Below, one piece after another: positions 1 to 10,476 of a stretch of 64,000 nt of DNA; the first letter of the stretch is position 1; each line of letters opens with the position of its first letter. The notes beneath the pieces are model-generated. The model had not been told where the DNA came from. It ran no database searches and worked only from the letters and a program-made list of their open reading frames with translations. Source of the DNA: Nectonema munidae. Its lineage: Eukaryota; Nematomorpha; Nectonematoida; Nectonematidae. Where the stretch lies: contig JAUIRK010000953.1 in NCBI GenBank assembly GCA_030549495.1, positions 710,001 through 774,000 of the forward strand. Direction: 5' to 3'. Made by a program: the position numbers and the translations under genes.

Positions 1-43
1 GTATGTTTTATAAGCTGGTGCATATATTTATTTCAAATCATAG

Positions 44-3000
44 ATTCATGACATGTTTGATCCATATGTTCCTCCTCCTCCTGCTTTCAAGCGTTTGGAT
101 CACTACGAATTTTGTCAAGATTATCCCGAGACCGATAACAAGCTATACAAGAGAGAAGCAGCTTTCATGATTACAAATAAAAAGAAATTGATTGGAGGTT
201 TTTTTTCTTTTTTCTCTTTCATTGGTTAACATTTGTGCTCCTCATTACGCATAAATAAAACAACTATTTTTTTAATTCGACGAGAAAAACATGAAAAACT
301 TTATTTAGCGTTTCAAGTGAGGGAGAGAAAGTAATTGAATAATGTGTGTAGTTACGGACTATAGGATCATATAATGTTAGAGAGTCATAGAGGTTTAAGG
401 AAAATGTTGGCTAGATATTTTTGTAGCTAAGAAAGTTATTAAATTCGACTTTGGGATGTTTTCAAGAAAAAGGTATGAAACAAAATAGAATGGGATTAGT
501 TTTGGTTCAAGCAATGGCGTGAGTGGACATGGAGAGCTAAAAAGCGCGCTCGCTGTGGTCCTACGTAGTTTTGTAGATTTGGATTTATTATGCTATGATA
601 ACATTTATATTTATATATAATGTTCAGTACTTTTTATAACTTATATTGCCAATTTAAGTTAATGTTAGCATATTTGTATTAATTTCTATATTCAATTAGG
701 CTTCTAAGGGATATTGCAATATGTTAAATCATTGATATTTACAAAAAAGAAGAAGCAAATTTCAACTTATTTTATTTTGTAACTGTTATTGAATAGAACA
801 GTATTTTAGACAAAAAATCTCAAAGTTCTGCTGAATGTAAAATTATCTCAAGCATTTGAAGGTCTACACACCGATTTCCTTTTTTGGGATAAATTTAAAA
901 TGTTTATTCTGCTATCATATATGATAGATTCTTTATCATTTGTGGTAAGACAAAAATTAGGATAGAGGTTAAATGAGTTTAGAGCTAAAAAAAATCCAAT
1001 ACTTTTTAACCAAAAAAAAATTTTTTTTTAAAAACTTTTAGAAAACCCCTATTTTTGTGTTTTATTTTTTTATGTTTTTTGTTTTTTCCAGGAATGTGGA
1101 ATTTATTAACAATCAACCTTTATTCACGTCTAATTATAAGTAAAAAGTATGTTATAATCAGGAAGGCGAGAGAACAAATTAAATCTTAGGCTGAAAAATC
1201 GACTTTTATGTTTAATATAATAATATACTTTAAAAATGGTGCAAGAAAAATAACCGTATAAATAACAATTTTTTGATTTTTATTTTAAAAAATCATATAA
1301 CCAAAAGTATTTTTAGACTTGAATATTCTATCTTTTAGCTGTAATTTCCTTAATTTTAAAATTGATCTTTTGATCTTTTATATTAATGTGATTTAGGAAC
1401 AAACTAGGAGGATTTTTGCATCTCCAGGAAATCTTGCACCATCGGTTAAGAAAAACAAAAATGGATGCCAAATTCTTTAAGATAGATGTGAGTTATTTGC
1501 ATCCATCACCACTACTTCCTAGCTCATAGTTGAACACAATTCCGTGTTCGTTAGTGGCGGTTGGCTTGAAGGCATCATTCTTTTCTGCATGATTTTTTGA
1601 GTCTGTTTTTTCAATAAGCCTCACGCATTTTGCTATGTCCTTCAACTCATTAGCTTTGTTAGTATCATCTTCAAAGCAATTCATACATTCTCTGCCTTTT
1701 TACTAGCAATAACAGTTCTCTTAATGATTTTTTCCTTTCACATATGGCTTAGTTGTGAGAGCCCTTTAGTTGTGAAAGGGTCTTGGTTCGATACCCGATC
1801 ATGACTCTCCTTACCATCTATAAGGAGATTATTCTTCTCTTGGATGCGATACCGATAACTAAAAAATATGTCTGATGAAAGTTAATTTTCGTTGTTATAT
1901 TCATTAACAAGTAAGTAAGCTCATTAATTTACCTTCCCATCAGAGCTTTTGAATAGCGCTATAGCTTTTGTTCATTAACCCATTTACGGCCAATGTTCCT
2001 ATTTTGGAACATAAGTAATTTCATCTTCGTCTGCTTTTTTCAATGACTTTGAATATAAATCGTCTGTGTTTTTTTGGATATCGTCTGCTTTGCTTGGCCT
2101 TAAATGCGTTAATCAAAACTCTCTAGCATTATTATCTTTTTGAATAATGCTATCTGTCTTAAATTTTATCCATAATTGTAGCTCTCAGCTTTTGAGTGAG
2201 GTTAAGGTGATCCATTTTTATTTTCTAATTTTCTTCCTAACAAAATAAACTAACTAAATAATTTCATTTCATCTGATATCTTTGAAAAGAGTTTAATCAA
2301 TCTGAGTTAGGCCAAGAAATTAATAATGTAATCAAAAACCAATGTAAGATCTGAATGAAAAACATATAAAAGTGTTATAAGACCCACACTGATGTATGGA
2401 GCAGAAGGATGGCCTATAAAAAAAGTCTCATGAAAGAAAATTGAATGCTGTGGAAATGAGAATGCTAAGATGAACGTGCGAGGGCTTGCAAAAATGACAA
2501 AATAAAACAAAAGTTGCAGAGGCATCAAACAAAATACAAGGAAGTAGAATGAAATGGGTTTCACCAAGAAGAAAGGAGAGCGTCCTCGAAGATTTAAAAG
2601 AAAAGAAGTTAAGTGGTAGTGAGTAGAAATCGAAATAAAAAAAATGGAATGGAAAATGAAGAAGATATAAAAAGATTTCAATATAAAAAATTTAATAATT
2701 AATTGAATATTTCATAACATCGAGAATTTAATGAAAATCTTAAAAGAATTCCATTTTTTTTTTACAAATTTAAGCAGGATGCCCTGAAATAAACACTGAT
2801 TTAAGTACTCTAAGTTACATCTAAAATAAATAATCTCCATTGGCCCATTCAGAGCGAAAAAAATCAGCAAAGCCATTTTTATTCTACAACACAAAGAACC
2901 ACTAATTACCAATTTTATGTTTGAATACAAGTTAAAAAAAAAGTAAAAATTTTTTTTAAAACTCCAGGTATAATTTTCCTTCAACGCGAGAATAGTGGAA

Positions 3001-6000
3001 ACCGGTGCACAAAATGGTAAACAATTTAATTTCCCCTGTCGCGTTTTAGATTCCAATATGAATCAGACATATTTAGGAAAAGTGTCGATACATGAATACC
3101 GTACTCAAAAGTAAAACACATCTAATTCTAAAAAAAAATGTATTTTATTTAATTTTGAAGCGTAATTTTGACTTAAAAAGTGAGGCACAACTCTAAGTTC
3201 TAAAAAGCATACTTTTTAAGTGCAAAAAGCGTAGACTTTTTTTTTTATAGCTACGGGGCTATTGTGAAGTTGGATTCATTTCTTTTCAGGAATTTTGCAA
3301 TCCCAACACTTAACAAACACTCACGCCATTTTTGGCGAAAAGGAATTCCCGAAGATTCAAGATGTTTGCAAGCTTAGCGACAGTGAGAGAAGCCATTTGA
3401 AAGATTATATGGAATCAAGCATTCAGTACGCGCACTGTGACATCAACAAGTGGGTAAAGATAGCAAATAGGGATTTTAAGTTTCAATTGCCGCCCAGAAA
3501 ACGCTCTTTCCGCTTCATTCCTCCTAGAATAATAAGGTAATGCCAGGGATTTTGCTAAATTTCGATCAAATTTTTTGTAAATAGTACTTCGTTCTTTTTT
3601 GAACTTATAATTTTATCTCCCATATCGTTTTTTTCTTTACATTTATACAATTTCGGTAATGAAATATGGGGAGACTGGTAAAAGTGCTTACAAAGGGGAT
3701 TTACATAAAAAAGTTTGCGAAAACAAAAAATAATATTTTATCTGTATGCACAATCAAAAGTATAATAATAATTAGTATAGTTCTTTCAAAAGAGATATCT
3801 AAGGTAAAGGTACCATGGGTTGTTTTCATCGAGAAGGCACAATTGCGCCGCTTGTATCGAACTATGAGGAAAGCAGGCTTGATGCGGGATCGAACCCAAG
3901 ACCTTGAGTTATCGAATCCAGCATCTAACCAACCCTACTCACAAATCTAACTTCCTGACTGGCACTACTCGTGAAAGATTACACGATGCACCATAAGGTT
4001 ACAACATTACGATTCAGTTTCAACTAATAAAAGTATTTTTTATAAATCCTTTGTTTCGTCTCACAACCATTTCACCTATCTATACCATTTTTACTTTTAA
4101 ATTATCTTTTTTTTTCAATTCAAATTTGTCTTTTTCAATTCTAAAATGACCTTTTTAAATTCTAAACGCTCTTTCTAAAATACAAAATAAAATTGAAAAA
4201 AGACAATTTGGAAGTAAAAATGGTATATATATATACATGTAATGATTCTATAGCAGTCGTTTTCAAGCTTTTTTTTAAATAGAAAAAGAAAGAAAAATAA
4301 ACCTTTTTAATGAATGATAATAATTAATTATTATTTCAAGTCCATTATTAAACCTTATTATAAGACTATAGAAAAGTAAATTTTATTTTCATTTACCTTG
4401 AAAAGTTCCTCCATGATGGACAAGGTGATTGAAATTTGTTCAACTTATCGAATGAAAGATTCCGGAACATCAGAATCCTCTGACAACAAGCAACAAAAAT
4501 CACTACCCATTCTTCCAACCCTACGCGACATTGAAATTCAATGCTTTTTTCCTATCGAAGGTAGAGATGACATTTCATTTCCTCGAATAATACTTTGTTA
4601 TTGTGAATTTTGAGGTTCCGCATTTGCGAATGCCGTCTTCTTTTAACAAAATTTGTCTGGATTCGAGCTTATGCCTCGAAAATCTTTTTAATACCGCCAA
4701 CATTTCAATATTTAAACTCGAGAGATTTTATTCAATTCACTCTTGGTTCATCAAAGGCAAAAAAAAATTGAAAAATTGGAAGTTGGAAATTAACATCAGA
4801 TATTCTTCTACTACATGCACTAGGAGGATGCCAATTTCTAGTTGTTATATTCAAGGGATTTTTTGACATTAAAGATTAACATCACTGACTGAACTCTGCA
4901 TTCTTCAAAATTGGTGTAACATATGTGTAAAAAACTTCTTATAGGTAATTCAATCAAAATTTTAATCTTTTAATATGAGCAGCTGTCATATTTATATTTA
5001 TATTTAATCCATTAGACGCGATAAGGAAAAAAATTTTTTTGCTTATCCAATTTAAATTAAAAGATAAATGATAGCAAAACCAGGGGCGCACATCCTCAAA
5101 ATTATTGGGGGCAAAATTTTTTTTGCAATTTTCAAAATTAGTGGTTTGGAAATAACCAAATATTCAACCAATTCTTCAAAATAGAGTGTATTCAGCGCAT
5201 ACGTAAATTTATGACTACTTTATATTTTTTTACAAAATTGATGAGATTTAAATACTACTTCCAGCGAAAATATTTTAATTAAATTTGCATATCGCATATA
5301 CACTAGTTGAAAAAAATCCAAAAAACTGAAGGTTGGAGAGTTTTATATGAGTGAATGTAGTTTGAAGGAAAAGAGTCTACTAGACACCCTGCGATGTTTT
5401 TATGAAAAAAATCTGATTGATTCAGGGGCGCACATCCTTGAAATTATTTAAGGGGGCGGACTTTCAATCATCTTCCAAAAAAGGCAACAAATTTTTTAAT
5501 TAAGCTTAATAAACAACATTCTTAATTAAGCTTAATGTAAACTTTAACCCCCGCCCTATTAAGCTTAACGTCAACAATGAATGAGGCCTTATATCTAGCT
5601 CCTTCTTTCTAACTTCAAATAGATGCGCACCATCTCCAAATTATGTGTAGAAAAGCAGTAAAGATATCAATTAACAATAAAAAAATTGAAATTTTATTGA
5701 ATGAAAAAAATCGTTCATTAATTTTCAGTTGTTCCTTCTTCCTAAAAAATGAAAAAATGTTTTATTGAGAAAAATAAAAAAAAGCACATCGAAATTACAT
5801 AACTTTTCTGAGGTAATTTCTATCAAAAATGTAAAACAGAAGTAAAGTTAGAAAATTTGGAATTTTTTCATCCTTTTTAGTGTATAAGAATAAGTGTAAG
5901 TTAGTTAGACTCTCAAAAAAGGGTATAAAATGTAGATAAAATTGTGCAAACAAAAATCAAACAATAAATGAAGATTGCATTACTTCATTTTTCTCAGCAT

Positions 6001-9000
6001 CATTCAAAAATAGTTTAAAAGCTAAATTGGTGCAAGCTACAAAAATCTACAAAAAGTAAAATAACTGTTAAGATTTTGCAATGATTTACCTTTTATAACA
6101 ACTTTTAAGGAAAAAAAGTCTATCAGAAAAAGTTATAGAGCTTCAACAAAAATTAAAAAATTTTAGAGCATATTGTGGAATGCTATCAAGATTTGCTGTA
6201 AATGGATTCCTGATAAAACATAAATAGTTGTTTGTCATGTCCGCCTCGGGAAAATATCTGTGAAATTCATCTTGCAAATTTGGTAAATGTTCGCAAATTT
6301 CTATTTGAATGTTTTTCTTTTCTTCAAGCATAGAATCCAAGCATGGGAATTGAACCAAATTGTTATTTTCTACTCGCCCAATCCAGAGTTCTAATTTTTC
6401 AAGAAAAGCTTTGATGATGCCTTGGTGAGAAAACAAATTTGCACCTTTTCCTTGCAGTTGGAGATATATTTTGTTCAAAATTGCAAAAATATCAGTAAGA
6501 TATGCAAGTTCTAAAGCTGAATTTTTTAACAAATCTGTTAAATCCTGTTTGCCTTGAGACTGAAGGAATAAAACCAATTTTTCTCTTAATTCAAACACTC
6601 TCTTAAGCACGTTACCTGCTGACAGCCACCGTTGGAATAGCAAAACTTCAAAGTCGGAACCCATGTCTTGACATACTTTTTTGAACAACCTGGTGTTAAC
6701 TGCTGAAGATTTTACATAATTAACCACCTTTACCAGTCCTTTAAAACGATATTTAAATGACCTGGTAGTGTTTTTGAAGCCAATGCCTCTCTGTGGATGA
6801 AGCAGTGAACGCCAATTACCAATGGGGCCTTTTGTTTCACTAATGCTTGGAAGCCTGATTCACAATTCACAAATTTATGTTTTCCTAAAACACGATGCAG
6901 AGTCATTAGTTGTGTCAGAAAATATTTTTTTCAAATCGAGAACTACCTGTTTACCTTGTGTTTCTGAATTTCTGTCTTTCCAAGATTTTCGGGAAATTTA
7001 GGCGAAAAATTATTATTAGTTTCCGAGAATCATTTTTAATATTTCTTCAACAATTTGAGCAAGGAAAAATCGATCGCAAAGTATCTTAAACATAAATTAC
7101 TATCAATCTGAAAGATCTTACAATTGCCGTACAAGTTTTGAAAGAAATTCTGATAATTTATATGATAATTATGTGATGTTGATTTCTAATAGATGATGTA
7201 AGTATTTAAGGATAGAAGTGGTACTGTCATGTGATGAGGAGAGATGAAGATGATGTTGAAAGAAGAGTACTCGATATGCATTAAAAAGGAAAGCGAAGAT
7301 GGATGGATTGGGTTGAAGTTAATATGAAGCGGTTTACAATGACGATACCCAGAATAGGAATGAATAGAGAAAGCGGATCAAAAACATCGAACCTACATAG
7401 AAGTGGGAAAAGATGTAGTTAAAGAAGAAGATCTAAGTATCTAGAAAGAAAGTATTAAAAAATGCACAAAACCATTCTTGGATTAGTCTACCTTTAGCGA
7501 AAAAAATCAAATATTTCAAATAAAAATAAATTTTACTTAAAATCAAATTTAAAATTGTTTTCCCGAAAACAAAAATTGTCAAAAATTAGTGTAGGATCCC
7601 TGGAAACCGGTGAAGAAACACTAGCCCGAAAAACTTCGCACTAGTACTCACTCAGTTACGTGAAAACATTGGTAGTGATACATACGAAGAAGGGATTGAG
7701 AAATATGACGTCTCACAAAAATCTAAACAGGGCTGGAGAGTCGGCAGTCGGTATCTAATAAAATTTAGGAGTGTGAAACCGAGTCGAAGTCCGTTATTTT
7801 TAAGCATTTTAAATAACGAAAAAAAAAGTTCAAATTTTACTACTTTTTTTTAAAGTCAAAGTCGGAAGCGAAGAGTTTGTATTGAACTTATTTAGTCTTC
7901 AAGTATTTGAAGTTGGAGTCTGAGTCGGATATTTTACCTCCGACTTCCCAGACCTGTTCTTAACATAACAGATCAAAATATTAACAATCTTGATGAAACA
8001 TCATTTTTATCTATCATCAAAAAATTGATTTTCAATCAAAATACTTTTGATGAAAGTTCATTTTTTCTCTGCAAACTCAACTACCATCCTACTCTGTAGA
8101 AGCAAAAAAAGAGTCATCTGTGGAGTGGGATCCTGGTCTCTAAATCTAAAGAGACAATAAAATGTGATCCCGTTTCATTGAGTGTTGTTGTAGGCAGAGA
8201 CATGTCGTAAATCGTATACAGATTTGTGTCTATTTTTCTGGTTTCTTCATTTCATGAAGTTAATGCTTTTGTTTTAAGGTGAGGACCAACTTCACTCAAC
8301 AGAAAAGCATCAAAGTCGCGTTCTTTTGAAGTTGCGAAATAGAGCACTTTTCTGCGATTGTAAGCGTATGAAGCCTTTTGTCAATATTCTCCCAACACCT
8401 CCCTCACCCACCCTGTCAAAGATGAAAAATCCTGGCCAGAGTGAAAAAGTGATAAACGTGTGGCAGAAGCCTATTCCCTCTATTTTTCCTCTCTCGCCAA
8501 TTATAGATATGGAGAAAACACATATATACAAGGACTACGATAGCTTAGGTAAGTCAACACTCCTTCATAATACAGAATGTGCGTTTCTTCGATACACGCC
8601 TATGGAGAACTTAGCACGTGCGCAGCCTTGAGCGGATGTTAATTCGACAGCTGTAAACAACTAAGACAGACTGAAAGTACCATTGTAACACTTTTTATAT
8701 GAAAAAAATGTTTGATATAAAATTTTTTTATTTTAAATGTTTTTGTGCTAATGCAGGGATTCCGTAGAGTAAAGAATAAAATATAAAAACGTTTGCGTCT
8801 TTATTTTGTGGAGTTTGGGGCAGCTGCTTCTTAAGCGAATTCCTACCCACGATTTAGTTTTGACCAGGCTTCAGAAAATGTACATTAAAGAATTAGCATC
8901 AAAGCTGGCCTTTGATGCCCAGTTGGCTGAGCTTGGAACATGAGAGCAAGCAACTCGGCGACAGTTCAAATCCATCTTTAAAAGTTTTTAAAAAATTGAA

Positions 9001-10247
9001 AGAAGTTTCAATAACACAAATCTACAATGCCTATTCTCAGTGGAGATGATAAAATAGAAGAGAAATTAAGAAATCAAGACATCTCCAACTTTTATACCCT
9101 TGTTTTTAATTAGGCGTTCGTTTTATGCTTTGCTTGGAATAAATTCAAACCTCTCATTCCATCATATTTTCACTATTATTTGTAAGGTTTTATCAATGTC
9201 ACTTCAACATTATTTGATTCATGATCTTGCTAACGATTTCCATATAGCGAGTCTTGTTTTGACTGTGTGATCGTACTTTAATGGTATCGCTTTGTGTTTG
9301 TTTCGTCAAAATTAGAAGTTTGAATCTTATCATGTTAAAGCTCGTAGCTGCATTAAAATCGGCAAATAGATCTTCGATGTTAGAGAACATTTTTATATCT
9401 AAAGTTGCTGAGTGACAGTTAAACCTTATACTTAATCACATAAGGCTGTTTTGATTGACACTTCATCTCGTTTGTATTGTACTGCTAAATGCCAAAATAT
9501 GTTTACTTTGTTATGTAATGGTTGCTAAAAATAATTAATTAAAGATTTTATTTCATGCTGAGTGCATAATCCACAATATACACTGCTCGACAGTTGAACT
9601 TTGTATAGGAGAAAGAGATTTAAAAAATAGTACTTATTTATGGTGCGATGATGAATCTATCTCTGTTGCCAGAGTTGTGGAATCATTTGGTCTAATACTC
9701 TAATAATGCATATTTTTATTATAGGATTGCTCTATTCATTCACGCATCCATACGTCAATCTTATATTCGATATCATTGAAGACGATGATATGAGTACAAC
9801 GGATAGCCATTTATTTTCCCGAGCTATTTTGAATTGTTATGCTCATTTACGCGCTCAATTTACAGTTTTTAATGTAAGATCCCTTTTTTATATCCTTTTA
9901 TTGGCATCAATTTCAAATAAGCAACTGAATTTCGTTATTCCTTGATATAAAGTAATAATGAATCCAATTTTTATGCTTAGATGAAGGAAAGCGACCTTCC
10001 CTTGTCTGTGAACTACATTTCTTGTACTGGACGTAGACTCGCCTTCTGCTCCTACCAGTTGAACACTCTTTCTCTCGATTCTTTTTCCGTCAACAAAGAC
10101 ATTTCCTCACAGGCGTGTTCGCTTAAAAACGTAGCATGGTTGCACAGACAAGACATTTTCTCCAATTTTGAAAACCGAGAAATCTTTGGCTTCAATTTAA
10201 ACTCGATCGAATTCATGATAAGATTAATCAGATCGCTTTCTAAATAA
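44..10247 (+). CDS. MRPL37: Mitochondrial large-subunit ribosomal protein mL37 (3' six exons; N-terminus outside window)
   Basis: Structural protein of the mitochondrial ribosome large subunit. Exons read as 44-197, 3290-3536, 4406-4560, 8303-8548, 9725-9873 and 9981-10247. Every intron is GT-AG and every phase matches (1, 2, 1, 1, 0). Together they give about 405 residues plus the stop; human mL37 has 423, so only a short N-terminal part is missing. Matches from memory of the human protein: FPLSPIIDMEKTHIY (about residue 245) against FYPISPIIDLHECNIY; the YSFTHPY segment in the next exon; YQLNTLSLDS and KNVAWLHRQD (about 341 and 365) against FQLNTTDLDS and KNLAWVDSDQ. The window begins with GTATGT, which could be the previous donor; if so, that intron is only 43 bp. 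AATAAA signals lie at 10243 (overlapping the stop) and 10429. The introns are full of transposons, but the reading frame is intact. Confidence 0.9.
198..1742. other. mL37 intron 1, first part: no recognised feature
   Basis: AT-rich intron sequence with short A and T runs. I found no coding match, SINE boxes or terminal repeats on either strand. Confidence 0.4.
1743..1868 (+). repeat. tRNA-derived SINE (family A), copy 1
   Basis: A tRNA-like head shows an A-box-like TGGCTTAGTTGT and a B box GGTTCGATACC about 45 bp later. A conserved tail follows with CTTACCATCT and TGGATGCGATACCG. The same head or tail recurs near 17.2, 29.5 and 41.0 kb, so this is a dispersed family and not a tRNA gene. It lies in mL37 intron 1. 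Confidence 0.6.
1975..2112. mobile_element. TTAA-flanked MITE (piggyBac- or Kolobok-type)
   Basis: 138 bp bounded by TTAACCCATTTACGGCC on the left and GGCCTTAAATGCGTTAA on the right, an inverted repeat with TTAA target sites. The interior carries repeated CGTCTG words. It is the reverse complement of a related copy near 54.65 kb (shared stretch around AATTTCATCTTCGTCTG). Non-coding. Confidence 0.7.
2368..2680 (+). pseudogene. RTE/BovB-like LINE, C-terminal reverse-transcriptase fragment
   Basis: Broken reading gives RPTLMYGAEGWPIKK, then KIECC and a stretch resembling the usual EMRMLRW of RTE-like ORF2 C-termini (TLMYGAECWP...KKLDAVEMRMLRW). Frameshifts and stops interrupt it. The family's next segment (GHVMRRDEDD) lies separately at 7.2 kb on the same strand. 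Both are in mL37 introns. Confidence 0.55.
3834..3947 (-). repeat. tRNA-derived SINE (family B), copy 1
   Basis: On the minus strand a B box (GGGTTCGATCCCGC) follows a head with GGTTGGTTAGATGC. A near-identical copy lies at 21925-22032, also minus, and shares the TTGTATCGAACTATGAGGAA stretch. It falls in mL37 intron 2. Confidence 0.55.
4081..4227. mobile_element. TA-flanked AT-rich MITE, copy 1
   Basis: The left end TATACCATTTTTACTT and right end AAGTAAAAATGGTATA form inverted repeats of about 25 bp with some mismatches, with TA at both edges, as for Tc1/mariner-type MITEs. The second copy is 19236-19363 (left GTATTTTTACTCC, right AAGTAAAAAAGGTATA). The inner words TCTTTTT and AATTCTAAA repeat. 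Confidence 0.6.
5081..7010 (-). mobile_element. hAT transposon remnant with ZBED5/GTF2IRD2-like transposase
   Basis: The left terminus CAGGGGCGCACATCC at 5081 matches the end of the fully bounded hAT copy at 59254. A minus-strand open frame of 194 codons (6143-6727) reads VNYVKSSAVNTRLFKKVCQD, then MGSDFEVLLFQRWLS and KRVFELREKLVLFLQSQGK, the dimerisation-region signature of hAT-type ZBED5/FAM200-like transposases. The usual HTEVRWLS is shortened to QRWLS. Further 5' on the minus strand, up to about 7010, the match resumes in other frames (CFIHREALASKTL; ALVKQKAP), so at least two frameshifts are present. The N-terminal BED finger and the right terminal repeat were not found. A second terminus-like CAGGGGCGCACATCC lies at 5423. 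Decayed and inactive. Confidence 0.7.
7190..7440 (+). pseudogene. RTE/BovB-like LINE, extreme C-terminal fragment
   Basis: Reads WYCHVMRRDEDDVERRVLDM, then KRRWMDWVEVNMK, the known C-terminal tail of RTE-like ORF2 (WFGHVMRRE...RRW.D.V..DMK). One internal stop; no 5' part here. Possibly the same original insertion as 2368-2680, or another copy. Confidence 0.6.
7728..7956. mobile_element. Short hAT-like MITE
   Basis: Ends CAGGGCTGGAGAGTCGG and CCGACTTCCCAGACCTG are inverted repeats with the CAGGG(C/T)CTGG-type start typical of hAT. The interior repeats GAGTCGGA/AAGTCGGA words. No convincing 8-bp duplication is seen, so the insertion is old or the boundary is slightly off. Confidence 0.5.
8915..8978 (+). 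repeat. tRNA-like sequence, probably SINE head
   Basis: GTTGGCTGAGCTTGG resembles an A box and AGTTCAAATCC a B box at about tRNA spacing. I could not fold a full cloverleaf with a paired acceptor stem, so I do not call a functional tRNA. Confidence 0.25.
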
Positions 10248-10476
10248 AATTTTACTTTTTTGATTTTGTCACAAGTTTTCTGTTGTTTCAATTTTAGGAC
10301 AAAATCTTCACATGTTTTGATCGTTTCTTACCCAAGCATCGTATCCAAGATATTTTGTTACGAAACGACTTGTAACAGAAATCACAAATACAAAACTACA
10401 CCAAAAACTTAATTATCATCAGTGTTTGAATAAAAGTACATTTTAGAGTTTAATCATCACTCTTTGAAAATTACTA

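Noticed and set aside
2712-3056. 114-codon minus-strand open frame in mL37 intron 1
   Set aside because: No family match and composition typical of random AT-rich sequence.
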